A stretch of DNA of 54,865 bases from Leekyejoonella antrihumi. Its GTDB lineage: Bacteria > Actinomycetota > Actinomycetes > Actinomycetales > Dermatophilaceae. The notes under the pieces are model-generated. The model saw nothing but the letters and a program-made list of their open reading frames with translations, was not told the DNA's origin and made no database searches. Numbering within the stretch: position 1 is the stretch's first letter; every line of letters begins with the position of its first letter. The stretch lies in NCBI RefSeq assembly GCF_007845645.1, contig NZ_VCQV01000013.1, positions 1 through 54,865 of the forward strand, given 5' to 3'. Position numbers and translations under genes: made by a program. Below are positions 16,754 through 27,023 of this stretch, piece after piece.

Positions 16754-17328
16754 GGCTTCGCCTGCCCGGTGTCGTGCAGCGAACGCAGCTTGCGCAGCGC
16801 GCGGTGCTGCGCCACCCGCACGGCACCCGGCGTCATGTCGAGCGCGCTGGCGGTCTCTTCGGCGGACATCCCGACCGCCACCCGCAGGGTGAGGATCTCG
16901 CGGTGCTGGTCGGACAGCTTGTCCATCAGCGCCCAGACCTCACCCGCCTGGTCGTCGGCAAGGGCCACGTCCTCGGGCCCGGGCGAACTGTCGGCGTTGT
17001 CGGGCAGCTCCTCGGTCGGCACCGGGCGACGCATCACCCCGCGCTGGACGTCGGCGACCTTGCGTGAGGCGATGCCGTAGACGAACGCCTCGAAGGGCGC
17101 TCCACGGTCGGCATACCGAGGTAGCGCAGTCAGCACAGCCACGCACACCTCCTGTGCCGCATCGTGAGCGGCGTCCGCCGCAGCCGGGTACCGCCCCAGT
17201 CGCGCACGGGAGTAGCGCACTGCGAGCTGATGCACGGCCGCCATCAGTTCATCGGTCGCGGCGGCATCACCGGATCGAGCTGAGGCCGCCAGATCACGCA
17301 GGGAAACCTGCGCGTCTGACTCACTCAT
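16750..17328 (-). CDS. sigD: SigD/ShbA-like RNA polymerase sigma factor
   Basis: This 192-residue sigma-70 family protein directs RNA polymerase to a subset of promoters. Region 2 lies at about 45-105 (AAHDAAQEVCVAVLTALPRY and FEAFVYGIASRKVADVQR), and region 4 at 135-185 has the helix-turn-helix SAEETASALDMTPGAVRVAQ. It is most like actinobacterial SigD, which has been linked to stationary phase and nutrient limitation, and to ShbA in Streptomyces. The ATG at 17328 gives MSESDAQVSL; the frame is open for 47 more codons, but those lack sigma homology. No clear Shine-Dalgarno is present. The anti-sigma gene follows with a 4-base overlap. Confidence 0.85.
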   Translation of the reverse strand: MSESDAQVSLRDLAASARSGDAAATDELMAAVHQLAVRYSRARLGRYPAAADAAHDAAQEVCVAVLTALPRYADRGAPFEAFVYGIASRKVADVQRGVMRRPVPTEELPDNADSSPGPEDVALADDQAGEVWALMDKLSDQHREILTLRVAVGMSAEETASALDMTPGAVRVAQHRALRKLRSLHDTGQAKP

Positions 17329-17640
17329 CGCTGGAGGGCCGGAAAGTGTTACGTCCGTCTCAGGTGCGCCCGCATGGTGGTCGGAACCGGAGTCATCGGG
17401 GTCGCTCGCGGCACGCCACGTCCCTATGCTCACCAGTCCTCCATACCGCCGGTAGTCCGTGCACTGCACCCACCCAGAGCCTGCCGGCGGGCACCTGTGC
17501 GGCGCTGCACGGCTCGGTCACCCAGCAGCGCGCCCGGACTCCCACCGTCCTGGGAACACTCCAGAGTAAGCAGGTCTCCCCCCGCGTGGTCAAACCCTGA
17601 GAAATTCCGTGGAAATCTCCGACAACGCCCGCCGCAACGC
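17329..17640. other. intergenic region upstream of sigD
   Basis: No gene is supported in these 312 bases, which separate the divergent-side start of sigD from the end of groEL. The sigD promoter must lie here, but no confident -35/-10 pair was recognised. The part next to 17641 leads into the groEL terminator. Confidence 0.5.
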
Positions 17641-17686
17641 AAAACCCGGCCCGGGGCACCCGCGTGGGGCGCCCGGACCGGGTTTT
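17641..17686 (-). terminator. transcription terminator hairpin after groEL
   Basis: AAAACCCGGCCCGG (17641-17654) pairs with CCGGACCGGGTTTT (17673-17686), with one mismatch in 14. Read on the minus strand it starts 21 bases after the groEL stop and ends in a T run. Confidence 0.75.
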
Positions 17687-17706
17687 GAGCAGTGCAGACG
17701 GACGGG

Positions 17707-19409
<1,703 letters not shown>

Positions 19410-19497
19410 TGGTGCGGTGCCTGACGGCGACCGCGGGAAAGTGGACCGGTCGGCGCGCCCCGGTGAGGCGTCACGAGCGCGGTCCGCGCGCAGTAGG

Positions 19498-19791
19498 TCA
19501 GGCGACGACCGCGAGGATGTCGCGTGCCGACAGGATCAGCAGTTCCTCGCCGGAGTACTTGATCTCGGTGCCGCCGTACTTGCTGTAGATGACCTTGTCA
19601 CCGACCTTGACGTCGAGCGGGACGCGGTTGCCATTGTCATCGACACGGCCGGGGCCGATCGCCAGGACCTCACCCTCCTGGGGCTTTTCCTTGGCGGTGT
19701 CCGGGATGACCAGGCCGGAGGCAGTGGTCTGCTCGGCCTCGACGGACTTGACGACAATGCGGTCTTCGAGCGGCTTGATGTTCACCGACAC
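19498..19791 (-). CDS. groES: co-chaperonin GroES
   Basis: This 97-residue protein caps the GroEL ring. The sequence [20 protein letters not shown], the mobile loop [20 protein letters not shown] and [20 protein letters not shown] are canonical. The GTG at 19791 is chosen because AAGGAAGG precedes it by 7 bases and the length fits the family; an in-frame GTG at 19809 would add six residues containing that ribosome binding site. It is the first gene of the groES-groEL unit, under a CIRCE operator. Confidence 0.96.
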   Translation of the reverse strand: MSVNIKPLEDRIVVKSVEAEQTTASGLVIPDTAKEKPQEGEVLAIGPGRVDDNGNRVPLDVKVGDKVIYSKYGGTEIKYSGEELLILSARDILAVVA

Positions 19792-19952
19792 GGTTGGACC
19801 TTCCTTCACAGGTTGACCTGCTGGAGAGCAGGTGTGTTTGCTGAGCCCGGGTCAGCTGATGCCGGCTGCCGCCCGATCGCCGTCGCGGGGGTCGATCGAT
19901 CGCCTGCTGGCACTGACCTGGGTAGAGTGCCAGCACTGAATCTATGCCGGGA

Positions 19953-19979
19953 TTAGCACTCGGTCAACTCGAGTGCCAG
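19953..19979 (-). promoter_or_regulatory. CIRCE operator (HrcA binding site)
   Basis: TTAGCACTC (19953-19961), a 9-base spacer and GAGTGCCAG (19971-19979) match the CIRCE consensus TTAGCACTC-N9-GAGTGCTAA with two differences in the second arm. It lies upstream of groES and should bind the heat-shock repressor HrcA, whose gene is not in this window. A further isolated GAGTGCCAGCACT stretch occurs at about 19925-19937. Confidence 0.9.
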
Positions 19980-20085
19980 ATCTGCTCGGATATGGCTGCA
20001 CCTCTCGCCGTAGCACCGACCCCCATGCGACGAGCACAGCGTTGATCTGCGCTTGAAGCGATCTGGGCCCGGACCGGGTGAGCTG

Positions 20086-20691
20086 CTACTCCGGTCGACC
20101 CGATGCGGACGTCGGCGCTGACAGCCCCGGTATGCGCTCGTGCACCTCGTTCAAGGCAGTGTGAGCAAGAGCAGAGAAGGACCCGTCGGCAGTGTCGGCC
20201 ATGATCCAACGTTCGAGGGCCACCTGGAAGGCGAGAAGCCCCACCTCGGCGGCCAACCTCGCGGCCAGCTCGTCGAAGCCGCGTTCGCACAACGCTGCGA
20301 CGAGCGCGGCGGCGATGCGGGCATGCTTGAGCAGTCCCCGCTCCTGCACCTCCGCGTTCGCCGCCAGTACCTGGACGCGTTGCACGGCCTTCGCCCGTTG
20401 CCGTGGGGTCATTGCCGGGCCCGTTGCCAGGACTGCTGCTCGTATGCAGTCGGCGAGCGTCGCGCCTGCGGACGCGTTGCGCACTCCGTCGGCGAACAGG
20501 TGGGCGAGCTTGTCCTCGCCGCCGAACAGCACCTCGCGCTTGTCGGCGAAATGCCGGAAGAAGGTGGCCCGGTTGACCCCGGCGCGGTCCGCGATCTGAG
20601 CCACGGTCGTGCGAGCGAACCCGTTCTCAACAAAGAGATCCAACGCCGCGCACTCGAGGCGATCCGCCGCGTCCGGTGCCCATCTGGCCAT
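20086..20691 (-). CDS. TetR family transcriptional regulator
   Basis: This 201-residue DNA-binding repressor has an N-terminal helix-turn-helix (residues 8-55: RLECAALDLFVENGFARTTV, QIADRAGVNRATFFRHFADK). The C-terminal ligand/dimer domain follows (residues 80-185). It is divergent from the dehydrogenase/epimerase gene at 20798. Its start codon lies only 13 bases from a 35-base perfect palindrome, so it almost certainly represses both itself and its neighbour. The inducer is unknown. Confidence 0.85.
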   Translation of the reverse strand: MARWAPDAADRLECAALDLFVENGFARTTVAQIADRAGVNRATFFRHFADKREVLFGGEDKLAHLFADGVRNASAGATLADCIRAAVLATGPAMTPRQRAKAVQRVQVLAANAEVQERGLLKHARIAAALVAALCERGFDELAARLAAEVGLLAFQVALERWIMADTADGSFSALAHTALNEVHERIPGLSAPTSASGRPE

Positions 20692-20704
20692 ACCGACAGG
20701 CTAC

Positions 20705-20780
20705 GCGACTCGATCGCATCAGTGATGCGATCGAGTCGCATCACATGTTAGATTAGTGATGCGACTCGATCGCATCACTA
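20705..20780. promoter_or_regulatory. palindromic operators between tetR and the SDR gene
   Basis: 20705-20739 is a perfect palindrome: GCGACTCGATCGCATCA, a central G, then its inverse. 20754-20780 is a second one: TAGTGATGCGA, CTCGA, TCGCATCACTA. Both repeat the half-site GATGCGA. They flank a TTAGAT -10-like box near 20747 and lie just before both start codons, as expected for a TetR repressor of a divergent pair. Confidence 0.85.
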
Positions 20781-20797
20781 AATTGAAGGAGAACCAC

Positions 20798-21679
20798 ATG
20801 CGCGTCTTCGTCACCGGCGGGTCCGGCTGGATCGGATCGGCCCTCATCCCCGAACTCGTTGCCGCCGGTCACCACGTACTGGCGTTGGCGCGCTCCGACG
20901 CCTCCGCCGAAGCCGTCACCGAACTCGGTGCCCACGCGCTACGCGGCGACCTGACCGACACCACCATCGTCAGCTCGGGCGCGGCCGACACCGACGGCGT
21001 CATTCACCTGGCCTACCGACACGATCTCGGCCAGGCCGCCGGTGCAGAGGCGGACGCCGCCGCCATCAACGCCTTCATCGACACTCTTGCCGGCACCGAC
21101 AAGCCCCTCGTGGTCACCGGCGCGACTCTCAGACGGCGCGGCCGCGTCGCCACCGAGCGCGATGAGCTCGTTCCCGAAGGACCCATCGCCGCCCGTATCG
21201 TCAACCTGCGAACTGCCCACGCCGCTGCCCAGCGCGGCATTCGGACGTCCCTGGTGATGATCCCTCGCTCTGTTCACGGCGAGGGAGAACGCCATGGCTT
21301 CATCCCGCAGCTCATCGACCGCGCCCGGGACAAGCGCGTATCCGGCTACACAGGTGACGGCGCCAACCGCTGGCCCGCTGTCCACGTCAAGGACGCTGCC
21401 ACCCTCTACCGACTCGCCCTTGAGCGGGCCCCGGCCGGCTCGATTCAATACGCCGTCGGCGACCAAGGCGTGGCCGTGCGCGAGATCGCCGCCGCCATTG
21501 GCCGCCACCTCGACATCCCCGCCCGATCACTGCCGCCGACCGATTTCGTGCCGCCTCTGTCCATGGTGCTCGGTGCCGACATGCCCGCCTCGAGCACCAT
21601 CACCCAGCAGTCGCTCGGATGGACACCCACCCATCCCGGCCTCATCGACGACATCGAATCAGGCCACTACTTCACCTGA
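20798..21679 (+). CDS. NAD-dependent epimerase/dehydratase-type SDR oxidoreductase
   Basis: This 293-residue extended SDR protein has the nucleotide-binding motif MRVFVTGGSGWIGSAL at the N-terminus, GAHALRGDLTD near residue 50 and the acceptor-side motif GDGANRWPAVHVKDAA. The usual YxxxK catalytic pair is not clear in the segment after VVTGATLRRRGR, so the chemistry may differ from a classical epimerase. AAGGAG lies 7 bases before the ATG at 20798; a frame open from 20756 would cross the operator and is rejected. It is controlled by the divergent TetR regulator. This gene contains no copy of the GCATAC/GTATGC word common in its neighbours, which is compatible with recent acquisition. Confidence 0.8.
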   Translation: MRVFVTGGSGWIGSALIPELVAAGHHVLALARSDASAEAVTELGAHALRGDLTDTTIVSSGAADTDGVIHLAYRHDLGQAAGAEADAAAINAFIDTLAGTDKPLVVTGATLRRRGRVATERDELVPEGPIAARIVNLRTAHAAAQRGIRTSLVMIPRSVHGEGERHGFIPQLIDRARDKRVSGYTGDGANRWPAVHVKDAATLYRLALERAPAGSIQYAVGDQGVAVREIAAAIGRHLDIPARSLPPTDFVPPLSMVLGADMPASSTITQQSLGWTPTHPGLIDDIESGHYFT

Positions 21680-21864
21680 CCGCAACGATCACCAACGGCG
21701 GCAGAGCCCAAAGCGCCAGGGCAACCGGCAGTGCGACGACCAAGGGCGTACGTCCGGTCGACGATCGGCTTGTGGTGCTGGTTGGTCAGCGGGCTGTGTT
21801 GATCAGCCAGCGGGTGAGGCCGAGCGCGATGCGTTGTTGTCCCGAACCTCTGCTGTGCCGGCTT
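21680..21864. other. intergenic stretch with a possible membrane-protein relic
   Basis: The minus strand translates to short pieces such as RIALGLTRWLI and PLVVALPVALALWALPPLVI, broken by stops. They look like the tail of a decayed membrane protein but cannot be assigned. Confidence 0.3.
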
Positions 21865-22845
21865 TCAGCCCAGCGGCAGTGTCGCCTCGGGCGGACCGCA
21901 GGTCGGGTCCACCCCGTCGAAGAGCTTGCTGACGGACTCGCCGGCGTGGATCCTGCTGATGGCCTCCGCGAAGAGACCAGAGGTCGAGCGCACCTTCAAC
22001 TGTGGCCAGTCGTCGGGCGGCGGGACGGTGTCGGTCGTGACGACCTCGTCGATCATCGGGTGCGATCCGAGACGTTGCACGGCCTTGCCGGAGAACAGCC
22101 CGTGCGTGCAGGCCACGGAGGCGCCGGTGCAGCCGAAGTCGTCCAGCCGGTCCATCAGCTCGATCACCGAGCCACCGGTCGCGATCTCGTCGTCGAGCAC
22201 TATGGCCCGCTTGCCGCGCACGTCGCCGACGATCGCGTCGATCACCACCTGGTCGTCCGCGAGGCGCTGCTTGCTGCCCGCGGCGACCGGCAGGCCGAGC
22301 AGTCGGGCGAACAGCGTCGCCTGCTTCGCGTTGCCGAGGTCCGGTGACACGACCACACAGTTCGCCAGATCCGCCTCCCGGAAGTGATCGGCCAGCACCC
22401 CGATCGCCGTCAGGTGGTCGACCGGCACCGAGAAGAACCCGTGCACCTGCGGTGCGTGCAGCGCCATCGTGAGGACCCGATGCGCCCCAGCCGTCACCAG
22501 CATGTCCGCGACGAGCCGGCCACCCAGGGAGATGCGCGAGGCGTCCTTCTTGTCCGAGCGGGCATACGCATAGTGCGGGATCACGGCGGTGATCTGCGCC
22601 GCCGATGCACCTCGCGCCGCGTCGATCATCAGCAACAGCTCCATCAGATGCTCCTGCGTCGGAGGCACGAGCGGCTGAATGATGTAGACATCGCGCTGGC
22701 GACAGTTGGTCAGCAGCTGCGCCTGCAGGCAGTCGTTGCTGAACCGCTTGATGCTCACCGGCGACAGCGGCACTCCGAGGGCTCCGCAGATGCGTTGGGC
22801 GAGGTCTGGATGTGCTGAACCGGTGAACACGACGAGGTCGCGCAC
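21865..22845 (-). CDS. ribose-phosphate pyrophosphokinase homologue, atypical
   Basis: PRPP synthetase transfers pyrophosphate from ATP to ribose 5-phosphate. This 326-residue homologue keeps MELLLMIDAARGASA, the ATP loop PHYAYARSDKKD, the GFFSVPVDHL segment and the PRPP-binding loop VLDDEIATGGS. It departs from the standard enzyme at usually conserved places: the early FPDGE motif is FSNDC, the metal-site DLHA is ALHA, and the flexible-loop region reads AAGSKQRLADD. It may be a divergent second synthetase or a non-catalytic relative. The GTG start at 22845 has AAGGAG at the right distance. It is divergent from the methyltransferase at 22937. Confidence 0.8.
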   Translation of the reverse strand: MRDLVVFTGSAHPDLAQRICGALGVPLSPVSIKRFSNDCLQAQLLTNCRQRDVYIIQPLVPPTQEHLMELLLMIDAARGASAAQITAVIPHYAYARSDKKDASRISLGGRLVADMLVTAGAHRVLTMALHAPQVHGFFSVPVDHLTAIGVLADHFREADLANCVVVSPDLGNAKQATLFARLLGLPVAAGSKQRLADDQVVIDAIVGDVRGKRAIVLDDEIATGGSVIELMDRLDDFGCTGASVACTHGLFSGKAVQRLGSHPMIDEVVTTDTVPPPDDWPQLKVRSTSGLFAEAISRIHAGESVSKLFDGVDPTCGPPEATLPLG

Positions 22846-22936
22846 GGAGGACTCCTTCACGAAGGGCGGCTCCTGGCCCTCGCAGCGTACCGATACCTGC
22901 CCGCCGCACAACACCCCCGTGCGGGAGGATGTGCGC

Positions 22937-24160
22937 ATGGACCTGCGGCTGGTGGAACGTCTGACCACGGGCGAGGGCTGGGGGCTGCTGCAGTCCTTGC
23001 CGCCGTATGACGAGTCGGCGGCTCTGTCGCTCGGTGTCCGCCTGCGAGATGCCGGGTTCGATCCCGACCTCGTGGCAGCCACCCTCACCCAGTCCCGCCT
23101 GCGCAGCAGAGCCGTGCACAAGTTCGGCGACGGCGCCGCGGAGATGCTGTTCACCGCGGACGGGCTGGAGCAGGCGACCAGGGCGGAGGTCGCCGCCACC
23201 CACGCACAGCGATTCCGGCAGGCGGGAGTGCAGCACGTCTTCGACCTCGGCTGCGGCATCGGCTCTGACGCGATGGCCCTCGCCCGGGCCGGCATGCGGG
23301 TGCACGCCGTGGACGCCGACGAGACCACGGCCGCGATCGCCGGGGTCAATCTGCGGCCGTGGCCCACGGCGAGCGCTCACACGGCACGTGCCGAGGAGGT
23401 CACGCTGCCGACCGGCGCCGACGCCCGCACCGCCGGGATCTGGCTCGACCCGGCGCGCCGCACACCGGGCGTCGCCGACATCACCGGGCGGACCCGCCGG
23501 CTCTTCCGCCTCGAGGACCTCTCCCCCGGCTGGGACTTCGTGCGCAGGGCGGCCCAGTCGGTGCCCGCGGCCGGCGCAAAGCTCAGCCCGGCCTTCTCCC
23601 ATCGACAGGTGCCGCCCGGCGCCGAGGCGCAGTGGACGTCATACCGTGGTGAGGTCGTGGAGTGCACCATCTGGTGGGGCTCGCTCGTGCATGAGCCGGG
23701 GCGCACCGCGCTCATGCTGAATGGGCGAGACGCCTACGCGGTGACCGAGGCGGACGCCGCGGAGGCAGACCCGACGCCGGCCAGTCTGGGGCGCCTGCCG
23801 GGCTACCTCTACGAGGCCGATCGCGCGGTGCTGCGCGCCGGCCTGGTCGGCGCCCTCATCCGTGCCGTCGACGGGCAGGAGCTCGCTCCCGGCACCGGCT
23901 ATGTGTGCTCGACCCGGGAGGTCCATGTGACCTGGGCCAAGCGGTATGCCGTGCGAGAGGCGTTCCCGTTCAACGTGAAGGCCCTCCGTGCCTGGATGCG
24001 CGACCATGACGTGGGTCGCGTGACCATCAAGAAGCGCGGCGTGTCGCTCGACCCCGAGACGCTGCGCCGACAGCTGCGACTGAGCGGTTCGCGGGAGATC
24101 ACGGTGCTCGTCACCCGCATCGACGACCTGCAGTCCGCGCTCGTGCTCGACGCAGTCTGA
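22937..24160 (+). CDS. class I SAM-dependent methyltransferase with THUMP-like C-terminal domain
   Basis: This 407-residue cytoplasmic protein is probably a nucleic acid methyltransferase. Residues 30-85 are a helical N-terminal region (AVHKFGDGAAEMLFTADGLEQ). The SAM-binding motif VFDLGCGIGSDAMALA follows at about 100-115, then VHAVDADETTAAIA. DPARRTPG (about 170) is the substrate-side motif of this group. The C-terminal 100 residues (FNVKALRAWMRDHDVGRVTI, KKRGVSLDPETLRRQL) form the THUMP-like domain annotated in actinobacterial homologues. GGGAGG lies 8 bases before the ATG. The target base and RNA are unknown. Confidence 0.82.
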   Translation: MDLRLVERLTTGEGWGLLQSLPPYDESAALSLGVRLRDAGFDPDLVAATLTQSRLRSRAVHKFGDGAAEMLFTADGLEQATRAEVAATHAQRFRQAGVQHVFDLGCGIGSDAMALARAGMRVHAVDADETTAAIAGVNLRPWPTASAHTARAEEVTLPTGADARTAGIWLDPARRTPGVADITGRTRRLFRLEDLSPGWDFVRRAAQSVPAAGAKLSPAFSHRQVPPGAEAQWTSYRGEVVECTIWWGSLVHEPGRTALMLNGRDAYAVTEADAAEADPTPASLGRLPGYLYEADRAVLRAGLVGALIRAVDGQELAPGTGYVCSTREVHVTWAKRYAVREAFPFNVKALRAWMRDHDVGRVTIKKRGVSLDPETLRRQLRLSGSREITVLVTRIDDLQSALVLDAV

Positions 24161-24203
24161 GCGCTCCCGCCTCCTCGCCGCGCGGTTGAGTTAACGTCGA
24201 CGC

Positions 24204-25475
24204 ATGTCGACGAGTCGCCGCACCTTCCTCGGCGTCCTGGTCTGCATGGCATTCGCCGCAACGGCCTGCGGTGCCTCCGACGGGCCACCTGCCGCCGGTT
24301 CCACCGTGCCCGGCACGTCATCGCCCGCCGCCACCTCGAGCTCCTCGAGCGCAGGCACGTCACCCACTTCCGGGTCGGCCACCACGACCACTCGCCCCTC
24401 GTCTCCAGGTGCGTCGCACGGGAGCTGCGCGGCCACGACCTACGCGCAGCTGCGTCCGAACCAGCGGGTCGGGCAGCTGGTGATGGTGGGCCTGGAGACC
24501 TCCCAGCCGAGAGCCGAGGTCGGAAGGATCATCTCCTCCGAGCATGTGGGCAACGTCTTCTACCTCGGCGGCTGGCACGGATCGAGCACGGTCGCAGACA
24601 CCTCCAACCAGCTGCAGCACCAGGCGACCTCGAGCGCCACCGGCGGAGTCGGCCTCCTCATCGCCGCCGACCAGGAGGGCGGCGACGTGCAGCAGCTGAA
24701 GGGGCCCGGATTCTCACCGCTGCCCTCCGCGCTCCAGCAGGGGGCGATGTCCTCGAGCGCCCTGGTCGGTCACGCCACCACCATCGGGCGGGAGCTCAAG
24801 GCGGCCGGGGTCAATGTCGACCTGGCACCCGTTGCCGGCACCGTGCCGAGGTCGATCGGTCAGGCGAACCAGCCACTCGGACGATGGGGCCGCGAGTACG
24901 GCCATACCCCGCAGACCGTTTCGCCCGCAGTCACCGATGTCGTGCACGGGCTGACTCGCGGCGGAGTCGCCGCCACCCTCAAGCACTTCCCGGGGCTCGG
25001 TCGCGTGCGCGCCAACACCGACTTCTCGATGACCGGCATCACCGACGACGTGATGACCACGAATGATCCCTATCTGCGGCCCTTCTCGGCCGGGATCAAG
25101 GCCGGCGCGGACCTGGTCATGATGTCCCTGGCACGCTATCCCAAGATGGACGCGGCCAGTCCGGCGGCGTTCTCGTCCAAGATCATCACCCAGACCCTGC
25201 GCGGCGACCTGGGTTTTCACGGGGTCGTGATCAGTGACGACCTGAATGCCGTCGCCGTGCGTAGCACGCCGGTGGGCCAACGCGCCGTGCGCTTCATCGC
25301 GGCCGGCGGGGACATTGCGCTCACCGGTGGGACCCTGTCCGCGCCCACCATCGTGGCAGCGATCCTGGCCCGCAGCGCGAAGGACAGCGCGTTCGCCCTC
25401 AAGGTCGACCGGTCCGTGCACCGCGTGCTCGCTCTCAAGGCACGCATCGGTCTGATCTCCTGCCCGGCGAAGTGA
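24204..25475 (+). CDS. glycoside hydrolase family 3 lipoprotein, NagZ-like
   Basis: This 423-residue protein is exported and lipid-anchored: MSTSRRTFLGVLV is a twin-arginine-like start, and the lipobox FAATAC puts the lipidated cysteine at residue 22. A Ser/Thr/Pro-rich linker runs to about residue 72. The barrel then shows ADQEGGDVQQLKG, KHFPGLGRVRANTD and the nucleophile segment GVVISDDL (D345). NagZ enzymes remove N-acetylglucosamine from peptidoglycan fragments and use an Asp-His pair after KHFPG; here that site reads RANTDFS with no histidine. Activity may therefore be altered. It is co-directional with the methyltransferase and separated by 43 bases. Confidence 0.82.
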   Translation: MSTSRRTFLGVLVCMAFAATACGASDGPPAAGSTVPGTSSPAATSSSSSAGTSPTSGSATTTTRPSSPGASHGSCAATTYAQLRPNQRVGQLVMVGLETSQPRAEVGRIISSEHVGNVFYLGGWHGSSTVADTSNQLQHQATSSATGGVGLLIAADQEGGDVQQLKGPGFSPLPSALQQGAMSSSALVGHATTIGRELKAAGVNVDLAPVAGTVPRSIGQANQPLGRWGREYGHTPQTVSPAVTDVVHGLTRGGVAATLKHFPGLGRVRANTDFSMTGITDDVMTTNDPYLRPFSAGIKAGADLVMMSLARYPKMDAASPAAFSSKIITQTLRGDLGFHGVVISDDLNAVAVRSTPVGQRAVRFIAAGGDIALTGGTLSAPTIVAAILARSAKDSAFALKVDRSVHRVLALKARIGLISCPAK

Positions 25476-25504
25476 GACGGTGACCGCGACCAAAGGCTCG
25501 CGGG

Positions 25505-26557
25505 TCAGCCGGCGCGGACCTGGCTCACCGGCATCGACGAGTCGGCCGGCAGGTCCAGCGACGACGGAGACACGCCACGCTGCACCATCTGCGAGCCCAG
25601 TGCCGCGACCATCGCGCCATTATCCGTGCACAGCCGGATCTGAGGCACTCGTAGGCTGATCCCGGCCTGCGCGCAACGCTCCTCCGCCAGGGCCCGCAGC
25701 CGCGTGTTCGCCGTGACGCCGCCACCGATCTGCAGGTCGTTGATGCCATGCACCTTGCAGGCATCGATCGCCTTGCGCGTGAGCACGTCCACCACGGCCT
25801 CTCGGAAGCTGGCTGCGACGTCCGCGACCGGCACCGGCCGCCCGTCACGCTCACACGCCTCGACCCAGCGGACCACAGAGGTCTTCAACCCGGAGAACGA
25901 GAAGTCGAAACGGTGCCGTTCCATGTCCTTGCCGGCCGTCAGCCCCCGAGGGAAGCGGATGGCCCTCGGATCGCCCTCTGCGGCAACACGGTCGATGTGC
26001 GGGCCGCCTGGATACGGCAGATTGAGCACCCGTGCGACCTTGTCGAAGGCCTCCCCTGCCGCATCGTCCACCGTGCCACCCAGCTCGTGCACCTCCACCG
26101 CGATATCTCGCACCAGCAACAGGTTGGTGTGGCCGCCGGAGACGAGCAGGGCCACCGTCGGCTCGGGCAGCGGGCCGTGGTCCAGCACATCGGCACACAC
26201 ATGTGCGGCAAGGTGATTCACGCCATACAGCGGCTTGTCCAGCGCCCAGGACAACGCCTTGGCCGCAGACACACCGACCATCAGGGCACCCGCCAGTCCC
26301 GGCCCGGAGGTCACCGCCACCGCATCGATGTCGCGCAGTGCATGCCCCGCCTCTGCACAGGCCCTCGTGAGCATCGGCACGACCGCCTCGAGGTGTGCGC
26401 GGCTGGCCACCTCGGGCACGACGCCACCGAACCGCGCATGCTCGTCCACACTGCTTGCCACGGCGTCCGCGAGCAATGTGTTGCCCCGCACCAGCGCGAT
26501 CCCCGTCTCGTCGCACGAGCTCTCGATGCCCAGGACCAGGGGTTCGTCAGTGGACAT
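25505..26557 (-). CDS. tsaD: tRNA N6-threonylcarbamoyladenosine transferase subunit TsaD
   Basis: TsaD transfers the threonylcarbamoyl group to A37 of ANN-reading tRNAs, together with TsaB and TsaE. The 350-residue protein opens [20 protein letters not shown] and carries the metal-binding histidines in NHLAAH. It also has [26 protein letters not shown] and the late CTDNGAMVA motif. The ATG at 26557 follows GGAGG by 7 bases and overlaps the end of rimI by 11 bases. It is the last gene of the tsaE-tsaB-rimI-tsaD run. Confidence 0.95.
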   Translation of the reverse strand: MSTDEPLVLGIESSCDETGIALVRGNTLLADAVASSVDEHARFGGVVPEVASRAHLEAVVPMLTRACAEAGHALRDIDAVAVTSGPGLAGALMVGVSAAKALSWALDKPLYGVNHLAAHVCADVLDHGPLPEPTVALLVSGGHTNLLLVRDIAVEVHELGGTVDDAAGEAFDKVARVLNLPYPGGPHIDRVAAEGDPRAIRFPRGLTAGKDMERHRFDFSFSGLKTSVVRWVEACERDGRPVPVADVAASFREAVVDVLTRKAIDACKVHGINDLQIGGGVTANTRLRALAEERCAQAGISLRVPQIRLCTDNGAMVAALGSQMVQRGVSPSSLDLPADSSMPVSQVRAG

Positions 26558-27023
26558 CGGCAACCTCCGTCAGCTGTGTCCGCAGGACAAGCGCGTCGAC
26601 GCCGCCCGGCTGGTAGTAGTGGCGACGCACGCGTATCTGCTCAAAACCGTTGCGGTCATACAGCGCACGTGCCGGATCGTTGTCGGCACGCACCTCCAGC
26701 AGGACCGCCTCGGCGCCACTGTCACGCGCCTGGTCCAGCAGCCAGTCCAGCATCCGCTGCCCCAGCCCGCGCCCCTGCTGTCCGGGTGCCACCGCGATCG
26801 TCATCACATCGGCGACCTCCCCCGCGCAGTCAAGTCCCGCATACCCGGCCAGCTGCCCATTGACCTCGGCCACGGCATACCTGCGCCGCGGACGGTGTGC
26901 CAGCTCACTCCACCAGGACTGCCGGTTCCACGCGTCACCCGGAAAGAGTGCGCCTTCCAGCTCGGCGAGCTGCTCGATGTCGGTCCACCTCATCGGACGC
27001 AGCTGCGGGGCTGCGGTCTTCAT
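26547..27023 (-). CDS. rimI: GNAT acetyltransferase RimI (ribosomal S18 N-alpha-acetyltransferase type)
   Basis: This 158-residue enzyme acetylates protein N-termini, classically ribosomal protein S18. The core shows [18 protein letters not shown] (acetyl-CoA loop Q/R-x-x-G-x-G) and [18 protein letters not shown]. Its place between tsaB and tsaD is the usual actinobacterial arrangement and supports the RimI label. The ATG at 27023 overlaps the tsaB stop by four bases. Confidence 0.9.
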   Translation of the reverse strand: MKTAAPQLRPMRWTDIEQLAELEGALFPGDAWNRQSWWSELAHRPRRRYAVAEVNGQLAGYAGLDCAGEVADVMTIAVAPGQQGRGLGQRMLDWLLDQARDSGAEAVLLEVRADNDPARALYDRNGFEQIRVRRHYYQPGGVDALVLRTQLTEVADVH

